Below are positions 17,499 through 26,072 of a DNA stretch of 64,000 nucleotides, one piece after another. The notes under the pieces are model-generated. The model did no database searches. It had not been told where the DNA came from and was given only the letters and a program-made list of their open reading frames with translations. The position numbers were made by a program, and so were the translations under genes. Source of the DNA: Chitinophagaceae bacterium (GTDB taxonomy: Bacteria > Bacteroidota > Bacteroidia > Chitinophagales > Chitinophagaceae). Each line of letters begins with the position of its first letter. Position 1 is the first letter of the stretch. Location: contig CANHCY010000005.1 of the NCBI GenBank assembly GCA_947459295.1, positions 1 to 64,000 of the forward strand, given 5' to 3'.

Positions 17499-18130
17499 AA
17501 ATCTACGAAAAACTACTTTTAGAAAATAAGGCTTGGGCAGAAGAACGTAAACTTGATGATCCTGGATTTTTTTCTAGGCTTTCTGAAATTCAAACCCCAG
17601 ATTTTTTATGGATTGGGTGCAGCGATAGCCGTGTGCCAGCCAACGAAATCACAAATACGCAGCCCGGCGAAATTTTTGTACACAGAAATATTGCCAACAT
17701 GGTAGTGCATACCGATGTTAATTTATTAAGTGTACTAGACTATGCGGTTACGTATTTAAAGGTAAAACATGTAATTGTGTGTGGGCACTATGGATGTGGT
17801 GGTGTTAAAGCTGCTATGTCAAACCACAGTTACAATAAAATATTAAACATGTGGCTCAAAAATATAAAAGATGTTTACAGGTTTCATAAAACAGAACTTG
17901 ATACACATACCAATGAAGAGCGCAAGTTTGACCGTCTCGTAGAATTAAATGTACAAGAACAGGTTTTACAATTATCTAAAACTTCTATTATACAAAAAGC
18001 ATGGCAAAATGAACAAAGGCCTCACCTTCATGGTTGGGTGTACGGTTTAAAAGATGGTATTATCAAACCCGTATTTGAAATGGAAGCATGTTCAGAAATA
18101 GACCCTTTATATAAATATGATGACTTATAA
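17495..18130 (+). CDS. Beta-carbonic anhydrase
   Basis: 211 residues. Zinc ligands and catalytic dyad are intact: Cys42-Ser-Asp44-Ser-Arg46 (CSDSR), His98 and Cys101 (GHYGCGG). Length and the HRNIANMV segment fit the bacterial Can/CynT type. It interconverts carbon dioxide and bicarbonate in the cytoplasm. It overlaps SulP by 4 nt and the ABC gene by 14 nt, implying coupled translation. The pairing with SulP resembles bicarbonate uptake pairs known in other bacteria; the link to the export genes downstream is unusual. Confidence 0.93.
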   Translation: MKIYEKLLLENKAWAEERKLDDPGFFSRLSEIQTPDFLWIGCSDSRVPANEITNTQPGEIFVHRNIANMVVHTDVNLLSVLDYAVTYLKVKHVIVCGHYGCGGVKAAMSNHSYNKILNMWLKNIKDVYRFHKTELDTHTNEERKFDRLVELNVQEQVLQLSKTSIIQKAWQNEQRPHLHGWVYGLKDGIIKPVFEMEACSEIDPLYKYDDL

Positions 18131-19799
18131 GAAAATTACACCGATTGTAGCTGCTAGAAAATTAGTAGCCATTTTACAGCTTGACAAAAAAGAAGTGTCA
18201 GCAATTTATATTTATGCCATACTTGCTGGACTAGTTCAGCTTGTTACGCCCCTTGGCATACAAAGTATAATTGGATTTGTAATGGCAGGTGCGCTATCCA
18301 CTTCGATTGTGGTGCTTATTGCCGTTGTTGTATTAGGCGTTTTTTTAAACGGCCTTTTTCAAATCAGACAACTTCAGATTATTGAAAAAATCAAACAAAA
18401 AATTTATACCAGGGACGCCTTAAGTTTTGCGCACAAAATTCCACATTTGAATATTGAAAAATTAGACAACTACTATTTGCCAGAACTTGTCAATCGATTT
18501 TTTGATACCATTACTTTACAAAAGGGTATTGAAAAGATTTTACTAGAAATTCCTGCGGCTTTTATTCAAATTTTGTTTGGTATCATTTTATTATCACTTT
18601 ACCATCCAGTGTTTATTGCCTTTGGTATTGTACTAGTTGTGCTTTTATATGTTATACTAGCAACAACGCTACCAAAAGGTTTTACTAAAAACTTATTGGC
18701 TAGTGATTATAAATACAAAACAGCAGCATGGCTACAAGAATTAGCAAGGGTAGTAAAAACCTTTAAATATGCTAAAAAAACATCTTTGCACATTGATAAA
18801 ACAGATGATTTAGTTAGTAACTATTTAGTTGCACGCACAAGCTACTTCAAAATTTTATTAACGCAGTTTTGGAGTCTTGTGGTATTCAAAATTATTATTA
18901 CTGCATCCATGTTAATTGTGGGTGTTTACTTGTTACTCAATCAGCAAATTAATATTGGTCAATTTATCGCTGCAGATATTGTAATTCTTGCCGTTATTAG
19001 CTCTGTAGAAAAATTAATACAAACATTAGATAAGGCATACGATACCTTAACAGCAATTGAAAAACTAGATAAAATTAAAAGTGCCGAACTAGAAAGTGCT
19101 GGCACTGAAATAATTGCAGAATCAAATGGGATGAAAATTGATTTCAAAAATGTTTCATTTCATTATCCAAACGGTAAAAATGTATTATCTGAAATTAATT
19201 TAGAAGTACAACCTGGAGAAAAGGTATTGATTGTTGGTAATTCAGGTTCCGGAAAATCAACCTTGCTGCGCTTACTTACTGGAACTTACACAAATTTTAC
19301 TGGCGCTATAAGAATTAATAATATAGCCTTAGGTAGCTATTCCATTGACTCTCTAAGGTCTAGTACCGGGGTGCTTATCAGTCAACAAGATATTTTCCAA
19401 GGTACCATACGAGATAATATCACGATGGGAGATAAAAATATCAGCAATGAAGAGTTGTATCAACTTACAAAATCTACAGGACTGGAATCATTTATTGGTG
19501 AATTAGAAATAGGTTTTGACACCGATATTGATCCAGCAGGCAAAAAGCTTCCAGAAAAAATTAAACAAGGGGTGCTCTTAGCTAGGGCGCTGTTTTGTAG
19601 AAAAACATTGTTACTATTAGAAAATCCTTTTGATGGATTAGAAGATAGTACCATTGAATCTGTAAAAGAAATGATGGCTAAATTAGAAAATGTAACAATA
19701 CTTGTTACTGCTGGAAATAATGCACATCAAGAAATTTTTGATAAAATTATTTATCTAGAAAATGGATCTATTGTTTCATTTCAAAGTAAAAATAAATAA
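18117..19799 (+). CDS. ABC exporter-like protein with degenerate ATPase
   Basis: 560 residues laid out as a type I exporter without an N-terminal C39 peptidase. The membrane domain spans ~27-300 and the nucleotide-binding domain ~335-555. Walker A is intact (GNSGSGKST, 374-382) and the Q-loop present (SQQDIF, 422-427). The signature LSGGQ is replaced by LPEKI (478-482). Walker B plus catalytic Glu reads LLLLEN (498-503) instead of hhhhDE, and the H-loop His is lost (LVTAGN, 529-534). ATP binding is possible but hydrolysis looks crippled. It is followed by HlyD (2-nt gap) and TolC. It may act as a gated membrane component, or work with another ATPase. Confidence 0.85.
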   Translation: MMTYKKITPIVAARKLVAILQLDKKEVSAIYIYAILAGLVQLVTPLGIQSIIGFVMAGALSTSIVVLIAVVVLGVFLNGLFQIRQLQIIEKIKQKIYTRDALSFAHKIPHLNIEKLDNYYLPELVNRFFDTITLQKGIEKILLEIPAAFIQILFGIILLSLYHPVFIAFGIVLVVLLYVILATTLPKGFTKNLLASDYKYKTAAWLQELARVVKTFKYAKKTSLHIDKTDDLVSNYLVARTSYFKILLTQFWSLVVFKIIITASMLIVGVYLLLNQQINIGQFIAADIVILAVISSVEKLIQTLDKAYDTLTAIEKLDKIKSAELESAGTEIIAESNGMKIDFKNVSFHYPNGKNVLSEINLEVQPGEKVLIVGNSGSGKSTLLRLLTGTYTNFTGAIRINNIALGSYSIDSLRSSTGVLISQQDIFQGTIRDNITMGDKNISNEELYQLTKSTGLESFIGELEIGFDTDIDPAGKKLPEKIKQGVLLARALFCRKTLLLLENPFDGLEDSTIESVKEMMAKLENVTILVTAGNNAHQEIFDKIIYLENGSIVSFQSKNK

Positions 19800-19801
19800 G
19801 A

Positions 19802-21094
19802 ATGAAAGCGTATAACAATATTTATCAAATAGAGAAAGAGAATAGAATTACTAGAGTATTTGTTATTCTACTAATTGTCATGGTTGTTATTTTGTTTTTG
19901 CCGTGGACACAAAACATTAGGGCTAAAGGCAGTATCACCACATTAAAACAAGAACAAAGAAGACAAGAAGTGAATACCATTATTGCTGGTAAAGTGGTAA
20001 AATGGTGGGTAAGAGAAGGGGATGCTATTAAGGCAGGTGATACCATCATGCAATTAAGCGAGGTAAAAGTAGAATATTTAGATCCTCAGTTATTAGAAAA
20101 AACCAGGGCTCAAATTCAAGCCAAAGCTGCTGCCATTGAAGGTTACACTAGAAAAGGTGAAATGGCAGGTAAACAAGAGCGGGCCCTAGGAGAACTTCAG
20201 CTCATTAAACTGGACCAACTTAAAATCAAACAACAGCAACTACAATTAAAACTAATTTCAGATAGCATGGAATTGGTTGCTCAAATCAATGAATTACAGG
20301 TTACTAAAAGACAAATTGATGCTGCTAAAAACATGTTGGATAGTGGTGTAATTTCATTAGTGGATTTTGAAAGAAGAAAAGTGAATTATCAAAATGCATT
20401 TGCTAAAAAAACAGCAGCAGAAAATAAGTATGCACAATCAAAACAAGAAACCCTAGCATTATTATTTGAACAAAGCAGTATTTTACAGGACTACAATGAT
20501 AAAATAGCAAAAGTAAATGGCGATAAATTTACAGCAGGTGCAGATCAGGCAGTTGGTATGGGTGATTTAGCAAAACTTGAAAATAACTACGCTAATTATG
20601 ACGTGAGAAACAAACTCTACTACATCATTGCACCTCAAACTGGACAAATTACAAAAGCTAAAAAAGCGGGTATTGGGGAATATGTTAAAGAAGGTGAGAT
20701 GATTGTAGAAATTGTTCCCAAAGACATTAAATACGCCGTAGAGCTATTTGTTGAACCCATGGACTTACCCCTCATTAGTAAGGGACAAAAAGTGAGGTTT
20801 ATTTTTGATGGCTTCCCTGCCATCGTTTTTAGCGGATGGCCCAATAGTTCATATGGTACTTTTGGCGGGGTTATTACTGTCATCGAAAATGGTATCAGCG
20901 AAAATGGGAAATTTAGAGTTTTAGTTTCTGAAGACTATTCCGATAGCCCATGGCCTAAGCAATTAAAATTTGGTGGAGGCGCCAATGGCATAGCACTCTT
21001 AAATGATGTTAGCATTGGTTATGAACTTTGGAGAAATATAAACGGATTCCCACCAGAATATTATCAAGCAAAAGTTGAAACGACGAAAAAATGA
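19802..21094 (+). CDS. HlyD-family periplasmic adaptor
   Basis: 430 residues. One membrane anchor (~18-37: VFVILLIVMVVILFLPW), a lipoyl-like half-motif GKVVKWWVREGDAIKAGDTI (~62-81), then a long alpha-helical hairpin (~95-220, rich in Gln, Lys and Ala). The second lipoyl half (APQTGQITKAKKAGIGEYVKEG) and a beta-barrel follow. Membrane-fusion proteins of this type join an inner-membrane exporter to TolC. It lies 2 nt after the ABC gene and overlaps TolC by 4 nt, so the three form a predicted tripartite complex. Confidence 0.9.
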   Translation: MKAYNNIYQIEKENRITRVFVILLIVMVVILFLPWTQNIRAKGSITTLKQEQRRQEVNTIIAGKVVKWWVREGDAIKAGDTIMQLSEVKVEYLDPQLLEKTRAQIQAKAAAIEGYTRKGEMAGKQERALGELQLIKLDQLKIKQQQLQLKLISDSMELVAQINELQVTKRQIDAAKNMLDSGVISLVDFERRKVNYQNAFAKKTAAENKYAQSKQETLALLFEQSSILQDYNDKIAKVNGDKFTAGADQAVGMGDLAKLENNYANYDVRNKLYYIIAPQTGQITKAKKAGIGEYVKEGEMIVEIVPKDIKYAVELFVEPMDLPLISKGQKVRFIFDGFPAIVFSGWPNSSYGTFGGVITVIENGISENGKFRVLVSEDYSDSPWPKQLKFGGGANGIALLNDVSIGYELWRNINGFPPEYYQAKVETTKK

Positions 21095-22476
21095 GTTATC
21101 TAAAGCAAATATTACTGCTCCTATTGATATGCACAAAGGGATTTGGTCAACAGCTTACCTATACTGAATTTATAGATCAGGTTAAAAAAAACCACCCCCT
21201 TAGTAAACAAGCAAAGATTGTTGTTGATAAGGCAAGCGCCGATGCTATGATTGCTCGGTCAAACTTTGATCCTACTATCGGGTTTCAATCTGATATGAAA
21301 ACCTTTGATGGAAAAAATTATTTCAATTATCAAAATACGGAATTAAAAATTCCAACATGGGCTGGTATAGACATCAGTACAGGGATTGAAAGCAATAGAG
21401 GACAATTTTTAAATAGTGAAGTATCTAAAGGACAAAGTAGCTACTTGGGCATAAGTGTGCCAGTCATTAAAAATTTAGTGATTGACAAAAGAAGAGCTGC
21501 CGTATTACAAGCCAAAAACTTAATACTGGCCAGCGAGCAAGAAAGACAATCAATTGTCAACAACCTCTTATTGGATGCAAGTTTACAATATTGGAAATGG
21601 GCTGCTCAATACCAACTTCTTAAACTATACAATCAATATGTAGTCACTTCAAGCAATAGGTTTAATATTACTAAAATTGCATTCAATAATGGAGAAAGGG
21701 CTTCACTTGATACCCTAGAAGCATTGACACAATTACAGCAATTAAAAATATTAGAAAACGACGCTGATTTACTTTTTACCAACGCAGGTATAGAACTATC
21801 CTATTTTTTATGGGATAATCAGGATAGTGCCTTACAGTTAAGCCCTACGATGATACCTGACACGCTAAACAGTAAGCAAATTTCTATCGAAAGCGGCATT
21901 GCCGACTTAATTAGTTTGTCAATACTTCAAAATCCAGAAGTGCGTGCTTATGAGTACAAAATCAATAATTTAATCATTGAAAAGAAATTGAAATTTCAGT
22001 CGCTGCTCCCCATGTTAAATGTAAAATCAAACATTTTAAACCAAAACTACAACGTATTTAAAGATGCGGGTTCTCAGTTTTACCAGAACAACTATAAGTT
22101 TGGTGTAGATTTTAAAATGCCTTTATTTTTAAGAGAAGGTCGGGGAGAGTACAGAAAAGCAAAACTAAAAATAGAAGAAACGAACTTGGCTTTTGCTGCT
22201 AAAAAGATTGAGGTACAAAACAAAGTAAAAACCTACAGCAACGAAAACTTTTTCCTAAAAAATCAATTGGAAACACTTTTCACCATCAACAATAATACTA
22301 ATACGCTACTTAAAGGAGAACTTATTAAGTTTTTCAATGGAGATAGTAATTTATTTGTTGTTAATGCCCGGGAAAATAAGGTAATTGAAACTGCAGAGAA
22401 ACTTATTTCTCTGCAGTTCAAAATTGTTAAATCATATTATGGACTTAAATGGGCTAGCGGAACCATTAATCAATAA
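21091..22476 (+). CDS. TolC-family outer membrane channel
   Basis: 461 residues with a signal peptide ending at ~19-20 ([10 protein letters not shown]). Two long coiled-coil repeats of the outer-membrane efflux type are seen; the helix around [25 protein letters not shown] and the later [17 protein letters not shown] segment are typical of TolC helices. It forms a trimeric outer-membrane and periplasmic duct. It is the last gene of the SulP-to-TolC run, and its 3' end overlaps the opposing VPS10-type gene by 11 nt. Confidence 0.85.
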   Translation: MSYLKQILLLLLICTKGFGQQLTYTEFIDQVKKNHPLSKQAKIVVDKASADAMIARSNFDPTIGFQSDMKTFDGKNYFNYQNTELKIPTWAGIDISTGIESNRGQFLNSEVSKGQSSYLGISVPVIKNLVIDKRRAAVLQAKNLILASEQERQSIVNNLLLDASLQYWKWAAQYQLLKLYNQYVVTSSNRFNITKIAFNNGERASLDTLEALTQLQQLKILENDADLLFTNAGIELSYFLWDNQDSALQLSPTMIPDTLNSKQISIESGIADLISLSILQNPEVRAYEYKINNLIIEKKLKFQSLLPMLNVKSNILNQNYNVFKDAGSQFYQNNYKFGVDFKMPLFLREGRGEYRKAKLKIEETNLAFAAKKIEVQNKVKTYSNENFFLKNQLETLFTINNNTNTLLKGELIKFFNGDSNLFVVNARENKVIETAEKLISLQFKIVKSYYGLKWASGTINQ

Positions 22477-25400
22477 GCGAAGCATGGGGTAATTGCAATG
22501 CTTTGCACTTTTCATTAAAGTTTTTAATATCCGCTTCAATAAGTTTATTGAATTGTGCTTTGTATATATTCCACTCATCACGTAGTTCCTTGAATCTATT
22601 TAAATGGCCTGATGTAACATGAGGGGTATTGGTATCTAATTCACCTCTTAAAAAGATATAATTTGCACTCAGTTTATTTACAAAATTAATTACGTCATCA
22701 TTAGATTCAGACTTTGTTTGTATGAGCTTTTCTTCCCACTCGTCTATTGTAGTATTGATGGAGTCCGCAAGCGCTACAATGCTTTTATAGGCTTCTTTAT
22801 TTTCAGTTCTGTCTACTATAGCATTCAATTGTTTTTGAACACCACGCATCCGCACAACCGATACATGAATATCATTCACATCTGTGGCAATATTTTGTAA
22901 TAAATTGGCCTGTGCCTCATATTCTGCAGCAGTAGCTTTAATACGAGGGTCTGCAAGCACTTGAAAGGTTTTTTCAAAAACAATTGTATCTAAATAAAGG
23001 GCTACTTTGTAGGTGCCTGGAACCACGCGTGCACCATCATAGCTTCCTTCTATAAATACACCAGGAATAGATGCTATTGATTCTTGACGTAGATCCCAAA
23101 CAAAACGGTTTAAGCCAGCATGCACAGTTAGCTCTGGATCATTTTCGTTTTTGTTATTACTCGTTTTATTGCTTGGTGCGGTTGCATAAAAAGTTCTAAC
23201 CACTTTTCCATTAGCATCAGAAAAAACTAGTTTAGCTTTATCTGTTGAAGCACCTGCTGCATGTACCGTGTAATAAACAACAGCGCCACTTGCTTGATTA
23301 GCTCCTAGTGTGTTTATAGCTTTGCCATTTTTATCTGTTAAGTTGTTGTAATCTAAAACACTCCCACCAGAAATACGGTGTACATTACTGACAGCAAATA
23401 AATTATTTGCTGCGGTGTCTTTATTATAGTGTCTAATTGGTTCTAAATCATCTAAAATCCAAAAAGCTCTCCCTTGTGTAGAAGCCAATAAATGATTTTC
23501 ATGCACTTTTAAATCCGTAATTGGAACTACTGGTAAATTCAATTGAAGTTGCTTCCAATTTTCTCCTCCGTTGTATGAAATATAAAATCCGGTTTCTGTG
23601 CCTGCATATAAAATTTTAGGATTTGAAGGGTCTTCTCTCACAACACGCACAAAAGCGCCATAAGGTATGCCGTTTGAAATCTGTTTCCAGTTAACGCCGT
23701 AATCATTTGTTTTATAAATGATGGGCGTGAAATCATTCACCTTATACTTATTAACGGCAATATATGCAGTGCCCTTGTTTACGCTTGAAACTTCAATCGC
23801 ATTTATTAAAGACTCCTCTAAAGTTTTTGGGGTAATGTTTGTCCAATTGTTACCGCCATCTTTTGTTAGGTATACTAATCCATCATCACTACCTGTATAA
23901 ATGACCCCTTTTTCATTTTCAGATAATGCTACATAACTAATGGTGCAGTAGTTTTCACCACCTGCACCTTCATTGGTATAAGGCACACCACTAATACCCA
24001 TTTTAGTGGTATCGTGTTTTGTTAAATCTGGAGAAACCGCTTTCCAGGTTTTACCTAAATCGGTGGTTTTAAATAAAATATTTCCAGCGTGGTAATAAGC
24101 ACCAGGTTCTAATGGATCATACACAATAGGTGCATTCCAATTAAAACGGTACTTCATATCTTTTGGCTGAAGTGCTTGGTATTGCACCGGGTGCTCCATA
24201 ATATTCACACCTTCTTTGGTAACATTATTATACGCTTCAATAGTACCCTGATATGAGCCTCCCATGGTAATTACCGGATTGTTAGGGTCGAATGCAACAA
24301 AGGCAGATTCGCCACCCGCGGTACTCGTCCAATCTTTATCTGAAATGCGGTAACCATTGGTTACGCGGCTTGCCATTTTAATTGAACTATTGTCTTGTTG
24401 ACCTCCGTATAAATTATACGGGAATAAATGATCGGCATTTACACGATAAATTTGTGAAGTAGGTTGGTTGGCCTGAGTTGACCATACTTTACCAGTATTA
24501 AATGTTACAGCAGCACCACCATCATTGGCTACAATCATATTACTGCTATTTTTTGGATGAATCCAAAGCTGGTGATAATCACCATGTGTGCCGCCCATAT
24601 TGCTCCATGTTTTTCCACCATCACTAGACCTTAAGCCAGGAGAATTTAATACATACACCACATTTTCATTTTGTGGATCTGCAAACACTTCGATATAATA
24701 CCAAGCGCGTTGTGTTAAGCGGTGGTCTTTGCTAATTCTATTCCAGTTTTTTCCAGCATCGTTAGAAACAAAAAGTCCGCCCAATTCATATTCAGTATCA
24801 CTTTCTACTAGTGCATATACTTTTTCAGGATTTGCCCTAGAAACGGATACGCTCATTTTACCTAATGCAGATGGTAATCCATTTTCTATTTTATTCCAGG
24901 TGAGTCCGGCATCGGTAGATTTATACAAACCGCTTCCAGGACCACCACTTTTAATTTCCCATGGCAATCTTTGGTATTCCCACATAGCAGCATATAAGAT
25001 GCGCGGGTTGGTCATGTCCACCACTAAATCGGCACAGCCTGTGTTATTATCAACAAATAAAATTTTATTCCAGTGCGTACCGCCATCCACAGATTTATAA
25101 ACACCACGATCTGCAGAAGGACCATGTGTTGCTCCTTGTGCAGCTACATAAACGATATCAGGATTTGAAGGATCAATCCGTATCCAAGATATTTGACGCG
25201 TTAATTCAAGCCCCATATGCTTCCATGTTTTTCCAGCATCTGTGGATTTATAAACACCATCACCATAAGAACTCATCACACCTCTAGGTGCATGCTCTCC
25301 CATACCAACATACACTACATTTGGATCAGACTCTGCAACAGCTACTGCACCTACACTTCCTGTTTTAAAAAATCCATCAGATATATTATTCCATGTTTGT

Positions 25401-25669
25401 CCTGCGTCTTCTGTTTTCCAAACACCGCCACCTGTGGTACCCATATAATAGGTTAATTGATTTTGTACTACGCCTGTTGCTGTAACAGATCGTCCACCAC
25501 GGAGTGGACCAATATTGCGCCATAACAAATTATTAAAATGAGAAGGCACTAAATTTTCTTCAATTACGGTTGCGGCTTGGGTTTTTGAAGCCACTTTTTT
25601 TTGTGCTTGAACTAAAGAGGTACATGCAATGATAGATGCAAAAGCACCCATTAAATACTTAGAAAACAT
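22466..25669 (-). CDS. Exported VPS10/sortilin-like BNR-repeat protein
   Basis: 1067 residues with a signal peptide ending ...TSLVQAQ (~23). Residues ~45-790 hold at least ten BNR/Asp-box motifs of the SxDxGxTW type (for example [36 protein letters not shown]), predicting two seven-to-ten-bladed propellers like sortilin VPS10 domains. A beta-sandwich and helical C-terminus follow. Databases often name such genes glycosyl hydrolase, but no catalytic residues can be assigned. It follows the knot-type miniprotein by 20 nt. A paralogue lies at 47144-50326. The role may be binding or turnover of extracellular glycans or proteins. Confidence 0.8.
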   Translation of the reverse strand: MFSKYLMGAFASIIACTSLVQAQKKVASKTQAATVIEENLVPSHFNNLLWRNIGPLRGGRSVTATGVVQNQLTYYMGTTGGGVWKTEDAGQTWNNISDGFFKTGSVGAVAVAESDPNVVYVGMGEHAPRGVMSSYGDGVYKSTDAGKTWKHMGLELTRQISWIRIDPSNPDIVYVAAQGATHGPSADRGVYKSVDGGTHWNKILFVDNNTGCADLVVDMTNPRILYAAMWEYQRLPWEIKSGGPGSGLYKSTDAGLTWNKIENGLPSALGKMSVSVSRANPEKVYALVESDTEYELGGLFVSNDAGKNWNRISKDHRLTQRAWYYIEVFADPQNENVVYVLNSPGLRSSDGGKTWSNMGGTHGDYHQLWIHPKNSSNMIVANDGGAAVTFNTGKVWSTQANQPTSQIYRVNADHLFPYNLYGGQQDNSSIKMASRVTNGYRISDKDWTSTAGGESAFVAFDPNNPVITMGGSYQGTIEAYNNVTKEGVNIMEHPVQYQALQPKDMKYRFNWNAPIVYDPLEPGAYYHAGNILFKTTDLGKTWKAVSPDLTKHDTTKMGISGVPYTNEGAGGENYCTISYVALSENEKGVIYTGSDDGLVYLTKDGGNNWTNITPKTLEESLINAIEVSSVNKGTAYIAVNKYKVNDFTPIIYKTNDYGVNWKQISNGIPYGAFVRVVREDPSNPKILYAGTETGFYISYNGGENWKQLQLNLPVVPITDLKVHENHLLASTQGRAFWILDDLEPIRHYNKDTAANNLFAVSNVHRISGGSVLDYNNLTDKNGKAINTLGANQASGAVVYYTVHAAGASTDKAKLVFSDANGKVVRTFYATAPSNKTSNNKNENDPELTVHAGLNRFVWDLRQESIASIPGVFIEGSYDGARVVPGTYKVALYLDTIVFEKTFQVLADPRIKATAAEYEAQANLLQNIATDVNDIHVSVVRMRGVQKQLNAIVDRTENKEAYKSIVALADSINTTIDEWEEKLIQTKSESNDDVINFVNKLSANYIFLRGELDTNTPHVTSGHLNRFKELRDEWNIYKAQFNKLIEADIKNFNEKCKALQLPHASLID

Positions 25670-25689
25670 AGAAAATATTTGATGAGAAA

Positions 25690-26025
25690 TTAATAAAATA
25701 AATAACGCTTAGCACTATTACGCCAGCCGGCCTGACTTTCATAATCTACAAAGAAGATTTTGACATCGGCTTGGCTTTCATAGTCTACAAAAAAGATTTT
25801 CTTTTTTGCTTGTGAAGCATAAGAAGTAAAAAACCATTTTCCGTTATTATCACCGGCTTGGCTTTCATATTTTACTTTGAAAACTTTTAAATCAGCCTGA
25901 CTTTCGTATTTAACAACAAAAACTTTTACATCTGCTTGGGATGCATAGTCTACCGCAAATATTTTTTGCGCTTTTAAAGTACCTACAAATGCGAACAGAA
26001 AAATGATTAAGCCTAATTTTTTCAT
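25690..26025 (-). CDS. Six-repeat exported miniprotein, probable 7(1) septoil-knot domain
   Basis: 111 residues. The signal peptide ends at TLKAQ (20). Residues 21-102 are six copies of a (K)(I/V)F.VxYxSQA unit, with the Tyr at 27, 40, 53, 69, 82 and 95: two sets of three 13-residue units joined by a GDNNGKWFF linker. This repeat pattern matches what I know as the 7(1) septoil-knot family (also seen under DUF6150 names) of Bacteroidota, small proteins whose chain forms a seven-crossing torus knot. Function is unknown. It is 20 nt upstream of the VPS10-type gene and 47 nt downstream of the DUF4838 gene on the same strand. Confidence 0.75.
   Translation of the reverse strand: MKKLGLIIFLFAFVGTLKAQKIFAVDYASQADVKVFVVKYESQADLKVFKVKYESQAGDNNGKWFFTSYASQAKKKIFFVDYESQADVKIFFVDYESQAGWRNSAKRYLFY
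25720..25965 (-). repeat. Intragenic 39-bp repeats (six units)
   Basis: The coding DNA for the six YxSQA units is itself repetitive: imperfect 39-bp units, with one 48-bp interval after the third copy. The codons for Tyr-x-Ser-Gln-Ala are best kept. This indicates growth by internal duplication. Confidence 0.75.
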
Positions 26026-26072
26026 AGAGATAAATTTAGGAATTCAAGTTATAAATATTCCTGCACAAAAGT

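Noticed and set aside
18117-22476. Standard type I secretion of a peptide or RTX toxin
   Set aside because: The ABC protein lacks a C39 peptidase and a functional ATPase, and no double-glycine precursor or RTX-repeat gene is nearby.
24729-25100. Long open frame antisense to the VPS10/BNR gene
   Set aside because: It mirrors the repeats of the real gene, has no start context or recognisable domain, and lies wholly inside a well-supported CDS. Many other antisense frames in the window were left out for the same reason.
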